DNA of 64,000 nt from Rotaria sp. Silwood1 (Eukaryota; Rotifera; Eurotatoria; Philodinida; Philodinidae), in assembly GCA_905250075.1 (NCBI GenBank), contig CAJNOP010000021.1, positions 2,319,808-2,383,807 of the forward strand, given 5' to 3'. Position numbers and translations under genes: made by a program. The notes under the pieces are model-generated. The model had not been told where the DNA came from. It was given only the letters and a program-made list of their open reading frames with translations, and made no database searches. This document shows, one piece after another, positions 12,423 to 25,221 of the stretch. Within the stretch, counting starts at the first letter, position 1. Each line of letters opens with the position of its first letter.

Positions 12423-13692
12423 ATGTCTTTCATTACATCTGTTACGCCAAAAATTATGCGTTATGCATCATATTTATCACAATCAGTTCAAACTGTATGT
12501 TATCAAAAGTAATTAAATTTATAATCTGAATATTTCTTTTATTATCTCGATAGAAAAAAGTAGCTGTCTTAGGTGCTAGTGGAGGCATTGGACAACCACT
12601 TTCTTTATTACTTAAATTGAGTCCAATGATTAGTGATTTATCTCTTTATGATATTCAACATACAAAAGGTGTTGGAGCTGATATTAGTCATATTGAAACA
12701 CCAGTTAAAGTTAAAGCTTATGTCGGCAAAGATGAATTAGCTGATGCACTAGAAGGCATGGATCTTGTTCTTATTCCAGCTGGTGTACCGAGAAAACCTG
12801 GTGAATAATTTTCTTTAAATGATCAAAGAAAAGCAAAAAAAAAAAGAATATTTTATTCGAAGGTATGACACGCGATGATTTATTTATTACAAATGCAACA
12901 ATTGTTGCTGATCTTGTTTCGGCATGTGCAAAAAATTGTTCACAAGCTATTATTGCAATTATTACTAATCCCGTCAATTCAACAGTTCCGATTGCTGCTG
13001 AAGTTATGAAAGCATATAATGTATATGATGAAAAGAAAATCATCGGTGTGACAACATTAGATGTTATTCGAGCTGCAACATTTGTTGCTGAAGCAAAAGT
13101 TTGTTTGAGAAGCTTCTCTTGAAAATTCAAGTATTCATCTATTGTTATTCAAGGGTCTCGATTCATCACGAGTTTTTGTTCCTATTATTGGTGGTCATTC
13201 AGGAAATACAATTATTCCATTATTATCTCAAATATCACCACCAGTTTCATTTTCACAACAAGAATTAGATAGTTTAACTAGTCGTATTCAAAATGCTGGA
13301 ACAGAAGTTGTAGAAGCTAAAGCTGGTGCTGGTAGTGCAACATTATCCATGGCACATGCTGCTACAAGATTTTCATTTTCAATTCTTGACGCATTAAATG
13401 GTAAAGCAGGTACTATTGAATGTGGTTATGTAGCATCACCAGAACTAGAATTTAAATATTTCGCTACACCACTTCTTCTTGGCGTATGTTTAATTTTTTT
13501 TGTGTTTTTGTTTGTTCCTTTTTTTTCTATATTAATTTTTATGTTTAGCGTAATGGAGTGGAAACAAGTATTGGTGTAGGAAAATTATCTGAGTATGAAA
13601 CAAAATTAATTGAAAAAGCTAAACCAGAACTTAATGCAAATATTCAAAAAGGAATTGACTTTGCTAAACAATATTTAGCAAAATCAAGATAG
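12423..13692 (+). CDS. MDH2: Mitochondrial malate dehydrogenase, 5 exons, 342 aa
   Basis: Exons are 12423-12494, 12554-12800, 12863-13098, 13154-13483 and 13549-13692, totalling 1029 nt. The enzyme catalyses NAD-dependent interconversion of malate and oxaloacetate in the TCA cycle and malate-aspartate shuttle. Residues 1-24 form a Ser/Thr/basic leader resembling a mitochondrial presequence. The Rossmann motif GASGGIGQP lies at about residues 31-39. The substrate/loop segment VPRKPGMTRDDL contains the mobile-loop Arg, and NPVNS follows. The catalytic His is in VPIIGGHSG (His about 200). Its length matches animal MDH2 (about 338 aa). Introns are 52-65 nt. The stop is followed after 85 bp by TMEM258 on the same strand with no canonical AATAAA between them. 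Confidence 0.96.
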
Positions 13693-13777
13693 TTTTTTTA
13701 TGACATCTTATCACTATATGTCTTTCAGTAGAACCATAGAGATAAAAAAAGTTTTTTTTTTCTAGATCATTTTAAAA
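13693..13777 (+). promoter_or_regulatory. Very short MDH2-TMEM258 spacer with splice-acceptor-like tract
   Basis: The 85-bp spacer contains a poly-T tract ending TTTTTCTAG (AG at 13764-13765) 12 bases before the TMEM258 ATG. A second acceptor-like CTTTCAG lies near 13729. There is no AATAAA. This arrangement is what a trans-splicing acceptor in a polycistronic unit would look like; it is also compatible with a cis-spliced 5' UTR exon. Confidence 0.45.
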
Positions 13778-14131
13778 ATGGTACGTTTAAATGTTGATCA
13801 AATGAGTCGATATGTTAGTCCAGTTAATCCAAATGCTTTTCCAACACTTAGTATAGCACTTTTAGGTAATGAAGAAATCGACTAAAAGCAAAATTAATTA
13901 GGAATATTTTTCTTTTGTTACAGGTATTGGAGTCTTCTTAATGGCTTGGTTTTTTGTTTATGAAGTGACGAGTACAAAATATACACGTGATTGGAAAAAA
14001 GAAATTCTGATTGCTCTGTAAGAATATTTTTTGATTCTATGATATATAATGTTTTTTTTTCTAGTATTGCGTCAATTTTTCTTGGTTATGGTGGTTTATT
14101 TCTCCTTTTATGGGTGGGAATTTATGTCTAA
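13778..14131 (+). CDS. TMEM258: TMEM258 (oligosaccharyltransferase subunit), 3 exons, 82 aa
   Basis: Exons are 13778-13865, 13924-14017 and 14065-14131, totalling 249 nt. This is a small two-helix ER membrane subunit of the oligosaccharyltransferase complex that N-glycosylates nascent proteins (yeast counterpart Ost5). The sequence begins [18 protein letters not shown]. It has one hydrophobic segment through [15 protein letters not shown], a short polar loop with YTRDWKKE, and a second segment [22 protein letters not shown] at the C-terminus. Human TMEM258 is 79 aa with the same layout. It is too small and intron-broken to appear as a single open frame. Confidence 0.93.
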
Positions 14132-15370
14132 ATGACTAAACATTCTTTTTTTTTCTTAAACTTGTTATGCGATCATTTATAATAGTTTCTTTTTGTTTCG
14201 GTAACATAAAAATTCTATCTTGACTTTTAGATTAAAAGAAAAAGAAAAAGAAAAAATAAAAATTTTCTTTTACATTATTCATAAACAAATAGTATACAAA
14301 TGAGGTGAAATAGCAACTAAAAAAAAACGTTTGTTTTGGTGTTGAAACTAAACAGAGATAAAAATGTACCTGATGGTATTCAAACAAAAAAAATAATATT
14401 CATCTGTAACCTAAGTAGTTAGTAAATGAATCTAACAAAGGAGCACGGCATGTTTGAATCACGTGTAGTAAGTGTGATTGCATAGGAGAACAAAAAGAAA
14501 TGTATGATCGCTTACAAGTGATTGTTTGCTTATGCATCAACATACAAAACAAAAAAAAACATATATATTTGTCTATTGCTATCCCTGTTAAGTAAGTATC
14601 ACATTTTATTCTTCTCCTTGAAATGTATAGTCGTCAAAACATTATGCATATGCACTTACATCTTATCGGAATATTTGACATACTATATTTTATTTTTACG
14701 ATATTGCAACTTAGCAAGAGATTAATAAAGCAATAAGTGTTGTATTCAACATTTGTTGCATTAATTAAAAAATTTTTATAAATCATTCTACATGGTACAT
14801 AGCGAAGTTCAGTTTGAATCTTAATATGCTACGTAATTCTTTTCTATTCTCTCGGTACCACTTAACTTCGTCATTCTATGTGAATGAGTATAGTAAACTT
14901 TCGTCATTTTGCTATCGCAATTTTATTAAATACGAAGAGAACACCAAAAAAAAATCTGTATGCAAACTATCGTCACATGATCTCAAATTTTTTTTTTATT
15001 CGTTCTTCTCGCCTCTTTCTTTCTTCTCTATTTATGCAATACACATTCAGCTGCTGTCTGATTGCATCGTGTTCTTGATATCCTACGCGAATACGCGCAC
15101 AGGGGCACATAAAACTAGTAATTATCGAAGCGGTGGATAATTATACACTCGTATGTTTTAGATAGACTAACAAGTATCTATAGATAGAGAAGTATAGACA
15201 TGGTTGTTGAAGTAATAGGTGGATAGATATGCGAACAAGAACTCAAATTACAGTGCCCTTTATTTAGTTTATGATTGTAAATCATAATTTTTTTTCTCTT
15301 TTTTCTAGATGATAATTTATGTTTTTTTTTTTGGTTATTACTAATATTTTACAAATAGATTAAACAAAAA
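14132..15370. other. Intergenic stretch upstream of ULK
   Basis: No gene was recognised. Near 15285-15309 a long pyrimidine tract ends TTTTTTCTAG about 60 bases before the ULK start. This may be a 5' UTR intron or trans-splice acceptor. Confidence 0.45.
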
Positions 15371-18300
15371 ATGCCTGAAATAATCGGTGACTATCAGTAT
15401 AGCAAACGAGATTTGATTGGACATGGTGCATTTGCTATTGTATTTCTTGGTCATTCGAGATCTGTAAATGTTAAATTAAAGTTTTTTTTTTTTTCTTACT
15501 TATTTATTTTCATTTATTTAAAAAAAAATAAGAATCCTGAACAACTTGTTGCTATAAAACAAATAACAAAAAAACACTTGGCAAAATCCCAAAGTTTACT
15601 TGAAAAAGAAATTAAAATTCTTAAAGTAAATACATCTGAATTCATTATCTTTATTTAGCTATAGTCAAAATTTAGGAATTAACAAAACTTAAACATGAAA
15701 ATCTAGTTGCATTACTCGATTGCAAAGTAAAATTCAAATGAAGCTTTTTATTTGTTAGTTTGTTTTTTTTTGTTATTCTTCGTGTTAATAGGAATCTCAA
15801 AATAATGTTTATCTTGTTATGGAGGTTAGTTAATCATTTGGTATTAAATATTTATTTACTTTTTATTTTTTAATTTGAGTATTGCAATGGCGGTGATCTT
15901 GCTGATTATCTTCAGACAAGACAAACACTTAGTGAAGAAACAATTGCTATATTTTTTCGACAAATAGGTATAACAGTCTTCATTTTTCTTTTTTTTGTTT
16001 CTATTATTTTGAAATATGTTTTTTTAGCTGCTGCAATTCATGCTTGTCATGAACAGAATGTTGTATGTAATAGATTTTATCTCTTTATTATTGTTTGATC
16101 TTCTTTTTCAAGGTTCATCGAGATTTAAAACCTCAGAATATTCTTTTATCATATCCAGATAAAACTAATCCACGTGTACAAGATGCAATACTAAAAATAG
16201 CTGATTTTGGTTTTGCAAGATTCCTATCTGATGGTGTTATGGCAGGTACATTATGTGGTTCTCCAATGTATATGGCGCCTGAAGTTATTCGATCATTACA
16301 ATATGATGGAAAAGCTGATTTATGGTCGGTTGGTACAATAATGTATCAATGTTTAACAGGTAAAGCTCCATTTCAAGCTCAAACACCACAAGCACTTAAA
16401 CAATATTATGAACGAAATGTTAATTTATCACCTGTGTAAGTTTTGTGATTTTGTTTTTTTCTTTTGTTGACTTGAATGTTTTGTTTTTTAGAATTCCTCC
16501 AACAACATCACCAGAATTAGGAGATTTACTAAGACGAATATTAAAACGGAACCCAAAAGAACGTATTGATTTTGAAGACTTTTTTAATCATCCATTTTTA
16601 AGACAGAGTAAATTAACAAAACAAAATCTTTATAGACTTAAATTAAATAAAAATGATTTTGTTAGGTCAATCTGTAAATATACTACAAACATCAAATTTA
16701 AATGTAATTAGTTCATCAATATTACGAGACGGGACATGGTCTCAAGGACAAAATCTTGTAAGTCAAATTCATTGTTGAATAGAAAAAATCCTGATAGTTC
16801 TCTTAAGAATGAGATGAATCCGCGACAATTCAATCGTCAAATTGAAACAATTCCTGAACATGAATCAGTTATGCTACCAAATACAGTACCAACAGTACAA
16901 TCAAAAAAGAATAATAATAATAATCAGTCACCATCACTTGATATTAGTGCTCCAATAAATACAAATAAATCTTTAGTCAAGCGTCCAGTTAATCAAACAG
17001 TACCAGTTGCAACTAAAATCGATACATTTTCACCTATTTCAGAACAAGGTACTACAGAAAAAACTCTTCTTGCTGGTATGAATAATTATATTTTATTATG
17101 ATTTATTTTTATTACGGAGTTTTAGGTAATCATACATCATTTGCTCAGATTTCACGAGATAAACGTATAATTCAAGAACAACAACCTGTTGTTACTTTGT
17201 AAGTCATATTCCTTTTTTATTTAAAATAAAGCAGTTATTTTTCTTTCGATAAAATAATATGTGATTTTAAGAAATCAAACAGAACCATCATCATCATCAT
17301 CATCATCATCGCGTTTAGATAATCTTGCATTAACAGCCATTGAAAATACTACTTCAGTTAAACCAACACGAATTTCCGGTGTTACTCAGCCAATACCTGT
17401 TCCAACACAAGTTCATAATTTTGAAAAAATGCAAGAATCAAGAGATAGAGCTAAAAGTTTCGGTGAAACAGCAACTGGTAGTCCATCTGATGGTAGAAGA
17501 ATACATTTGTAAAAGAATATATCTCAAGCTTCTTTTTATTTATTAGACAGACGCGCATCCATAGATCGTCTTCGTCGAGCAAGTATGGCTTCGTCTAATT
17601 CTGATCTTGCCAACTCAATTAGTCCACCAACTGTACGATTTACAATTGATACAGCAGCTATTGCAGCACATCCATTTAATTTATCACCAGCAACACGTAA
17701 AAAGAGCCCACCGGAATCATCAAAAACAATTCAAAATTCAGTTTCTAATTCAAATCTTACTCAACAACTTAATTCGAAATTAAATCTTGATACACCTACA
17801 GTTAAGTCCCATAAAAAATTGATTGATATCGATAGTATGTATTTTCTATTTTATTTTGAACAATGTATTATTTATTTTTTTGATTTTTCTTAGATCCACA
17901 TGATCGTCTTTTTGAGCAAGAAAATAATATCGAGATTTTTACGAAAAATACTGATCAACCAACAACACCAGAACTAAATCATCAACGTGTTACTGCAATT
18001 TTTGGTGATTCAAAACCTGAAGGTTATTATTACGAACCACGAAAAATTACTGAGGACACATTAATGAATGTAAGTTTAATTTTAATACTTCCCAATCTAA
18101 TTGTTTTTACTAATATAGAGTGAACATCATGATACACTTAGCAAACTTCAATTTATTCTGCAATTAGTTGAATATATTTTAAGTTTAGCTAGTTCTCGTT
18201 CAAGTTTATTAACGGAATCAATAAGTTTGAATAATAAGAACACTAACAATAATGTTCGACCAAAAGTGGATCGACTTAGTCATGTTGATGATTTATATAA

Positions 18301-20454
18301 ACGTGCTGAACAATTAACACTTTATGTTAAAGCAATGCATTTTCTTAGTTCAGCTTTGTGTCTTGCTCGGTAAGTTAACTAATTCTTTTGAATAGGATGA
18401 AATAAATAACGCATCCCTTGTTAGTTCTAAAAACAAGACAGGAGAAATCTAGTAAATATTATTGATTAAACTATGTATTGCTAAATAATAGTATCTAAAG
18501 AAGATAGAAGTATTATATAAATACCTTGAAAAGTAAGAGATGGCAGTAATGCATTACACTAGTTTTACTAGCAAGAAGAGATAGCTCAAAGACAACATTA
18601 TCTACCGAATAGTTGTGTTTGAGTGAAACAGGATTACTTAGCGATGTGAATTATTCCTATTGACATTGAATAAAGGTCTTTAACTGTGATCAGACTGAAC
18701 AAAAAACTCTGCAATCTAACGAGGGAGCCTTTTCAACTGCCCAATCCCTTTTTGAGTTCGGACTTAAGGCAATAGATAGACTCCAGTGAGGTATGAAAAA
18801 CCCCAAAAGATTAAATGCCCATAGGCCTTCTGTCCAAAGTTATAGGAATTTTACTGGAATTTTAGCCTATGTCATGGTATATGCCCAAAAGTCGAATGAC
18901 AATATTTCGACCTGAGATTTTGCTCACAGACAGGTCTATTTATAAGTGGAATATCCTGAAAATTTCAGCTGAAGAGAACATTTCTTTCCCGAGATATTGA
19001 AGTCCAAAAAAACCGAAAATTCTAGCATTTTTTGTAATGTATGAGTCATTTTTGGAACTTCAATATCTCGGGAAGGAAACGTTCTTTTCAGCTGAAATTT
19101 TCAGAATATTTCACTTATAAATAGACCTGTCTGTGGGCAAAATCTCAGGTCGAAATATTGTCATTCGATTTTTGGGTATATACCATGACATAGGCTAAAA
19201 TTCCAGTAAAATTCCTATAACTTTGGACAGAAGACCTATGGGCATTTAATCTTTTAGGATTTTTCATACCTCACTGGGGTCTATCTATTGCTTTAAGTCC
19301 AAACACAAAAGAGATTGGACAGTTGAAAAGGTTCCCTCGTAAGTTCTTCTCATTTGATCATCCATATAATTTACAAAATAAATTTCGCATATTACAAGAT
19401 CATTCCTATTGGATGTCTGCACGAAGAAAAGCGCAAAAGACTTCATCCAAGACTTTAGGGTTTTCAGAAACCATTCTCTACAGCTGGACGAACTTTAAGA
19501 TTTCGATACTAAAAACAGTTCTGAACCTTTCTATTGAATTTTTATCAAAGGAGAAAAAACTGATTTCTTGTATTTTCCAATCTCTGGTGATTTCTAGCAT
19601 AAAAATCAGTTTGTTTTCCTTTGGTTTTTATAGTAGAAAACGAAGTTTTGACATAATCAAATAGCAAAAATTGCTGCTTCAATATTAAAACTTTTTCAAC
19701 GACTCTGTTTGTCAGACAGGTAACTTAAGAGTTACATTTGCCTATTCAGAAGTAAAAAGGTAATCAAAATGACTCAAAATATAATGATCTAATATGAAAA
19801 TAAGTTAATATCATGGAAAACATCTGAACAATGAGAGTATAGAATAACATTAACAATATTTTTCGAAAATTAATTCTTTTAGAATTTCGAATAGCTCTTT
19901 TTTGTTGTTTTTAGTGATACACTAAAATCAGGAAGATTACAGCCAACAGCTATAGTTCGGTAATTAAATTATTTTTCTTAATTAACAAATAATTCTAAGT
20001 TTTTATTTAATAGAACTGCCGTTAGTGATTTAAATAATAAATATAAATATTGTTTAATTATGTGTAAACAATTAAGTACACAAGAAGAACTTGTATCACG
20101 TGATGAAATGAAAGGTGTTTCATTAACTGCTGATAAATTACTTTATTTACATGCTATTGAACTATGCTTAAATGCAGCTAGTTTAGAATTTTTTGGTAAA
20201 GCTCAAGAAGTAAGAAATGTTCTGTTGATTTTTTGTATGAAATAGATTAATGAAATTTTCTTTTTAAGTGTGTTCAACCATATACTGAAGCTCAAGTTTT
20301 ATTTCATTGTTTAAGTCAACAAGCAATGACTGATTGTGATCGATTAATTTTGCAACAATATCGTGAAGCTGTCGAACGACGTTTACATTGTCTTCAAAAT
20401 CAGGGACTTACGACGGCCAATGAGCCAGCCACATCATCAAATGTCACTTCTTGA
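15371..20454 (+). CDS. ULK: ULK1/2-type (Atg1) autophagy-initiating kinase, 18 exons, 879 aa
   Basis: Exons are 15371-15463, 15533-15625, 15676-15726, 15792-15824, 15880-15967, 16028-16062, 16113-16435, 16492-16607, 16666-16757, 16808-17075, 17126-17198, 17272-17508, 17551-17834, 17894-18069, 18119-18369, 19915-19959, 20014-20209 and 20269-20454 (2640 nt). The protein is a Ser/Thr kinase that starts autophagy with ATG13 and FIP200. The kinase domain spans about residues 10-275, with GHGAFAIV, the VAIK lysine (about 40), HRDLKPQN (about 133), DFG (about 162), the activation segment [11 protein letters not shown], and FEDFFNHPF at the end. A Ser/Thr/Asn-rich low-complexity linker follows. From about residue 690 there is a helical C-terminal domain like the ULK tandem-MIT region that binds ATG13. 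It is shorter than human ULK1/2 (about 1040 aa), mainly in the linker. Exons 8-10 need two tiny introns (58 and 50 nt) to stay in frame. The 1.5-kb intron 15 carries a MITE. Confidence 0.93.
18720..19339. mobile_element. Harbinger-like MITE / foldback, 620 bp, in ULK intron 15
   Basis: This is a near-perfect hairpin. The left arm is about 18720-19010 and the right arm about 19049-19339, with a loop of only about 40 bp. Terminal sequences are CGAGGGAGCCTTTTCAACTG on the left and, reading in from the right, CGAGGGAACCTTTTCAACTG. The element is flanked on both sides by TAA (18717-18719 and 19340-19342). A 3-bp TAA/TTA target duplication is typical of the PIF/Harbinger superfamily. There is no coding capacity. 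The low divergence between the arms suggests a recent insertion or arm-to-arm gene conversion. It sits in an intron and does not break the kinase frame. Confidence 0.8.
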
Positions 20455-22907
20455 TTTTTTTTTTGTGAGCTTGGATATCTCTAGTCATTTATGTATATAA
20501 AATTAAAAAGCTTAACATGCTTTATTTTTTAACATTTGATTATGATTATGATTATGATTTAAATTTAATGGAATATTAGTTCATTTAGTAATCACAATGT
20601 TTCTGATTGAATTCAAAAGTATATGAATATAAACATGGATTATATATATATATATACGTATTAGTTTTACTGATTTATTATAAAGTACAACAGGCAGAAC
20701 ATATGGATAAAAAAATTAAATTTAACAAAATCAAGAAAGAGAGTTTACAATAAGTACAGAAACTATTGTCGATACACCTATAGTAACAAATGAACGAATA
20801 ATCTAGTTAAAACTTTCATTGTCATCGTTAAGCTCATGATTTCTGTTTTTAAATTACGATTCTCTTCGTTTAATTAATGTAAGATGTCATGAAAGTCGTT
20901 CAATGAATTCTACAATGAATTATTCGTTGTTTTTAATTTTTTTTTCTTTATCCTTGTTTTTGGTTTCGTCAATTAATATTTTCCAAAAAATAGAACAAAA
21001 AACAAATTATTTATTCGAAAATGTATTGTTTAATGAAAGCTAATCACAAAAAGGTTTTTATGTTTAGCTGCTGACTTTCCACCATATATGAATTATTACA
21101 ATTATGTTGATTCAGACACACTATATGAATTCAAATTGAATTAAGAAATCTCATGAATTGATATTTGTTACGAATTCTTACTCTTTCTTTTATGTTAACT
21201 TGTTTCCGGAGTAGAAAAACATATGAGACATCGATAAACGTATTTTTCAAAAATGTTTTTTTTTGCGTTGGACAAAACATAAAATCGTTTTCATTACATA
21301 GCTAAATTCGTGCTAAAGTTAAAATGGCTTTACAACAAATAAAATTCACTAATTAAAATGGTATTTCTGAAAATTTAATATTGATGCTAAAAATTCTGCG
21401 TATGTTATCATCATATATGTATATATATGGACAATGGGTTAGAATTACAGTTGACATGATTTCTACTTTGCTTTCATTCACTAGTGTTCGTTTGAAATAC
21501 AACTAACTTCATGGTATTTCAATTTTTAATTTTGTAGAAATTCAAGAGACAGCTTTTGAAAATTTTTTAACTTTGTTTATTAGTTGAGAATTCACTATTT
21601 TTCGAGGATTTTGGGTTGACATACATATTTGCGTTGCCCTTGCCCTTTCAAAATTCAGAATTTAAATTGTGATAGCAGACTTAACGATTTATACTTTTCA
21701 ACAATATTCTTAATATAAAAGATTTTACAAATTACATTAATAAACAAAAAGACATGATAAATTCTAAAAATATTCTAACATATGGTGTTATTATAAAATC
21801 ATGACTGAAATTTGAATATTTCTTGCAAAGATAGATTAACCCAATGTATGTAATAAAAACAAATAAAGTAAAGATACAGAGCTGACCATGAAAAGAGCTA
21901 TAATACATTAAGATCACTTGATTTGTGGTATGTCTCTTTTCAGATTGAAGCGAGTTTTGCCACAATTGCATATTCTCAAATGTTGATTTATTACAATATA
22001 GATATTTTTCAGTTAAAAAAGAAAAAAAAAACACTAGAACAGGATATTCGAAGCTATCAGTTGTATATATATGCCATTGGCTATGTCGATGTCGCCTAAT
22101 GTAAGTGACATGAGCATAAACCGCTTGGAAGTAAACACAATAAAATTCATGTCAAACTGTTTCAGTGAATAATGTCACAATATAGAAGAAATATTAATTG
22201 AAGCAGAAAAATAATTATTGAAGCTATAATCATGACAAGCCATTACAAAAATTGAGCCACAGCAATTTCTTATAGTCTTTTGATTTCATGTTTTTGAATA
22301 AGATAGAATGATTAATAAAAAATTCTTCCGATGTAGATATGTTGTACTCTGCAAGTGTTATCTAAATTGCATACTCGATTTTGATAAATTTGGGAAGATC
22401 AAAACAAATTGTATCTTCTTTTTGCACTACCTGTTATCATGCATAAATTATCTATTAAGTTAGATGGTAATTTATTATTGCTTTGATCTACGATAAATGA
22501 AAAAACCTTTTCAGTAGCTTTAAGATTATTATATCTGTAGATTTTATATTGTAGGTATCCTCAAACGTATTGACTAACTATGATGTTATAATGATAATCA
22601 AATACACTTCAACTGTAAAAAAAAAAGAAGTTATCATAGATCCTACTGTGTTTTCTATTTATAACATCAAATACTCATTCTTACTTGCACAATATCAGTT
22701 AACTATCGTTTTTATTTGAAACAACTTGGCCTATATTATCTTGTTCGGATGATAAGATGTTTAAACAATGGCAATATGTCAACAGCAATTTTTCATTTAT
22801 TTTTGAGTTTATCAATGTTTTTTTTTTGTTTATTTTTAACAATAACAACAAGAAAACATATACAAAGCTATCGTTTTCTAAATCTTTCATGAAAGAAGTA
22901 ACAACAC
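20455..22907. other. Intergenic stretch between ULK and orphan membrane-protein gene
   Basis: No gene was supported. The stretch contains a short (GATTAT)n run at 20538-20560 and an (AT)n run near 20640-20655. The open frame at 21732-22034 (-) is hydrophobic, but it shows no family motif or splice support and I regard it as chance. Confidence 0.45.
20538..20560. repeat. (GATTAT)n microsatellite
   Basis: Between three and four copies of GATTAT lie in the 3' flank of the ULK gene, about 80 bp after its stop. Confidence 0.8.
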
Positions 22908-23821
22908 CTAATTGATATCAATAATTGATGAATCTTCGTTGCGTTCATCATCCACTGTCATGCTGACACGCTAATAAAACAATCAAATAAATATATTTTT
23001 CTATATATCAGTTGAAAAAGTTTTTAGTTACTTGTGATTCATACAATTGTTCCATTTTTAATGATGGATCCATTGAACGAGTACTTAAACGACTTTGCAA
23101 TACGGACGGTAAATATGATGCGGAACTTGCGAATGTACTTCATTTTGAAAAAAAACGAATAATATTAAAAGAAGAACTTTCAATTTATTATTACCTTAAA
23201 GACTCATTACGATACTTATCAAAACGTGCAATCTGTGGAGAATCAGTAATATCAAGATCTTGTCGATGAAGTTGATTATTAAGACATTCTAATGATTTTG
23301 ATGGGCATGGGGGTGTAAGTAAAAAATGGACTGATGATGCTGTTCGTTGATACTTATCACATGGGGTTACACGTTGATTTGTTGTTCGATATTGATAGAA
23401 GCTTGATAATGATTCTCTTTTCAATAAATTCAATCAATAAAATATACAACATCTAATTCTTAATTTACCTGCGGGTTCTATAATTCTTAAAACAATTATG
23501 ACAATAACAAATGAAAATAATTAGCAATGCAAATGTTAGAAAAATAGCAAGTAATAGAAGAAGCCAATAAAAATAGATAAAGGGAATAACATCCGTGAGT
23601 TTATTTAGTTTTATATTTGATTCTATTTCTGTTGATGAAATCAATTTTGAAAAATGTGAAGTAGAAACAGATGTTGTTGTTGTGGTTGTTATGATATTCA
23701 ATACAAGCGAATGTTGATTCGATGTGAAAGAAGATGATACTTGAGGAATAAGTCTACGATGATAATCTTGAAATTTACCTGCATAAAGATCTTCATAAGT
23801 AAAAATACCATTGACAGCCAT
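22908..23821 (-). CDS. Orphan single-pass membrane protein, 4 exons, 247 aa
   Basis: Minus-strand exons are 23821-23469, 23416-23195, 23137-23032 and 22970-22908 (744 nt, all GT-AG). I do not recognise the family. The first 80 residues are polar, with a Thr/Ser-rich stretch ITTTTTTSVSTSH. A strong transmembrane segment follows (about 81-106, FIYFYWLLLLLAIFLTFALL and on), then a Cys-containing juxtamembrane CYCHNCF. The remaining tail of about 135 residues is Ser/Gln/Arg-rich and ends in an acidic DDERNEDSSIIDIN. There is no N-terminal signal peptide. An in-frame TAG precedes the ATG, and that TAG is part of a CTAG acceptor-like site 3 bases upstream of the ATG. Further upstream exons, including a signal peptide, therefore cannot be excluded. 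Open-frame continuity over three short introns is the main evidence that the gene is real. Confidence 0.7.
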
Positions 23822-25221
23822 TGCCTAGTCATAAATACGTTGTACTGTATAAGTGTATTTTTCTTTTTCTTTTTCTATCGAACAGATCGCTCTACATGCA
23901 TACCCTGGATGGTGCTTCGACAAATCGAACGAAAAATTCTTTTCTTTGTCCTTATTCTATAGTTGATATCATCAATACATTTCAAAGTTTACAAAGATGT
24001 TGCTGAAAATTATGATAAACTATTGATATTTTTTTAGACTCATAGATAAAGAAATTTCTAAATTATTCTCCAAATGATTCAATCTTCTATTATTATTTTT
24101 TGTTAAAATATCCCATTTTCAGCGAATTTTACTTCAAAAGAAAGCTCTGCTCGTTTACTGACGTATCAAAATATCTTGAAGCAAAGGAGATAAATTGTAT
24201 TTACTATGGAACGCTTTTCTTTATTACTACGTTGTAAAGGATTGTATTTTTAAAATTTTTGTACCATTTGAAGAGTTAGACGATGTTCTTTTTTTAAGGG
24301 TCGGTTTCATCCAAAAGTCTTCATTTGCTTGCATCATTCTTTAACATTATAATAAACGGTTTTAGACCCTTCTTGTATAGATACTGCATAAATTAAACCT
24401 ATAAAACGAATTTGAAATTATTTAGAGTTGAATGATCACAAAAATAACTAAATTCATCATCGGATCTGTACGTTTTTTCATAGACAGTGGATGAGATATA
24501 TAATGCAAGAAAAATACGACAAGCATATTTGATAATTTTTTTTAATTGAACTTGATTCTATACATAATTTTATGCTCATATTTTACGTGTATTAAAAATT
24601 GATTTTTTTTCTTGCATGATTGTAATCAACTTAAGAATTATTGTGTTTTACATTTTGAAAATATTTTTTATTGACTTTCCTGCGTTTTACGCATGTTATA
24701 AGACATGAATACTTATTCACACTATAGAATGTACTGATATCAGCTGTTTCTTTCACTAACAATGATAGAGCACATGCATTGAATTTAGTATGCACGCAGT
24801 TATGCGCTATTCATCCAACTGGATTTTGCTGTCCTATTTACAGATCATTTGTAACATGAACTACTCCAACAGTATTCAATCTTCTGTTGTTTGTTAGCAA
24901 TAAATTTCAAGATTCATTATTGTCTCCAAATAGTTCTAACTTATAGAGTCGAAGTCATGTACTGAAACTTCTTGTTCAAGCGATATTGATCGAATAACAC
25001 TTCTTAAAACTGTTGCACTTGGTTGAAACTATTAAAGCAGATCAACAGTTTCAGAATGCCTACCCAGCAGAATTCAGAATTCTGTAGACTTATGTATTTT
25101 TTAAAACGAGTTGATTATCACACACTAGAATTCTGTTTTAGTCTTCTTATTCATCAATAGAATTCTATGTTTCACAAGACAAATTTAACACGAGCCAGCG
25201 ATCAAAGGATAGTACAATGCT
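23822..25221. other. Gene-free AT-rich stretch
   Basis: No gene was recognised. From about 25060 onward the sequence becomes rich in GAATTCT/AGAATTC motifs and grades into the minisatellite. Confidence 0.45.

Noticed and set aside
16758..16782. A 25-nt intron in ULK (GTAAGT...AATAG)
   Set aside because: Too short, and it shifts the frame into an early stop. Using the acceptor at 16807 gives a 50-nt intron and restores the frame.
19323..19664. 113-residue frame in ULK intron 15
   Set aside because: Begins inside the MITE arm and runs through intron sequence; it is not similar to any exon and is removed by splicing.
23191..23433. Separate 80-residue protein on the minus strand
   Set aside because: It is exon 2 of the four-exon membrane-protein model read out of context; joining at 23469/23416 keeps the frame.
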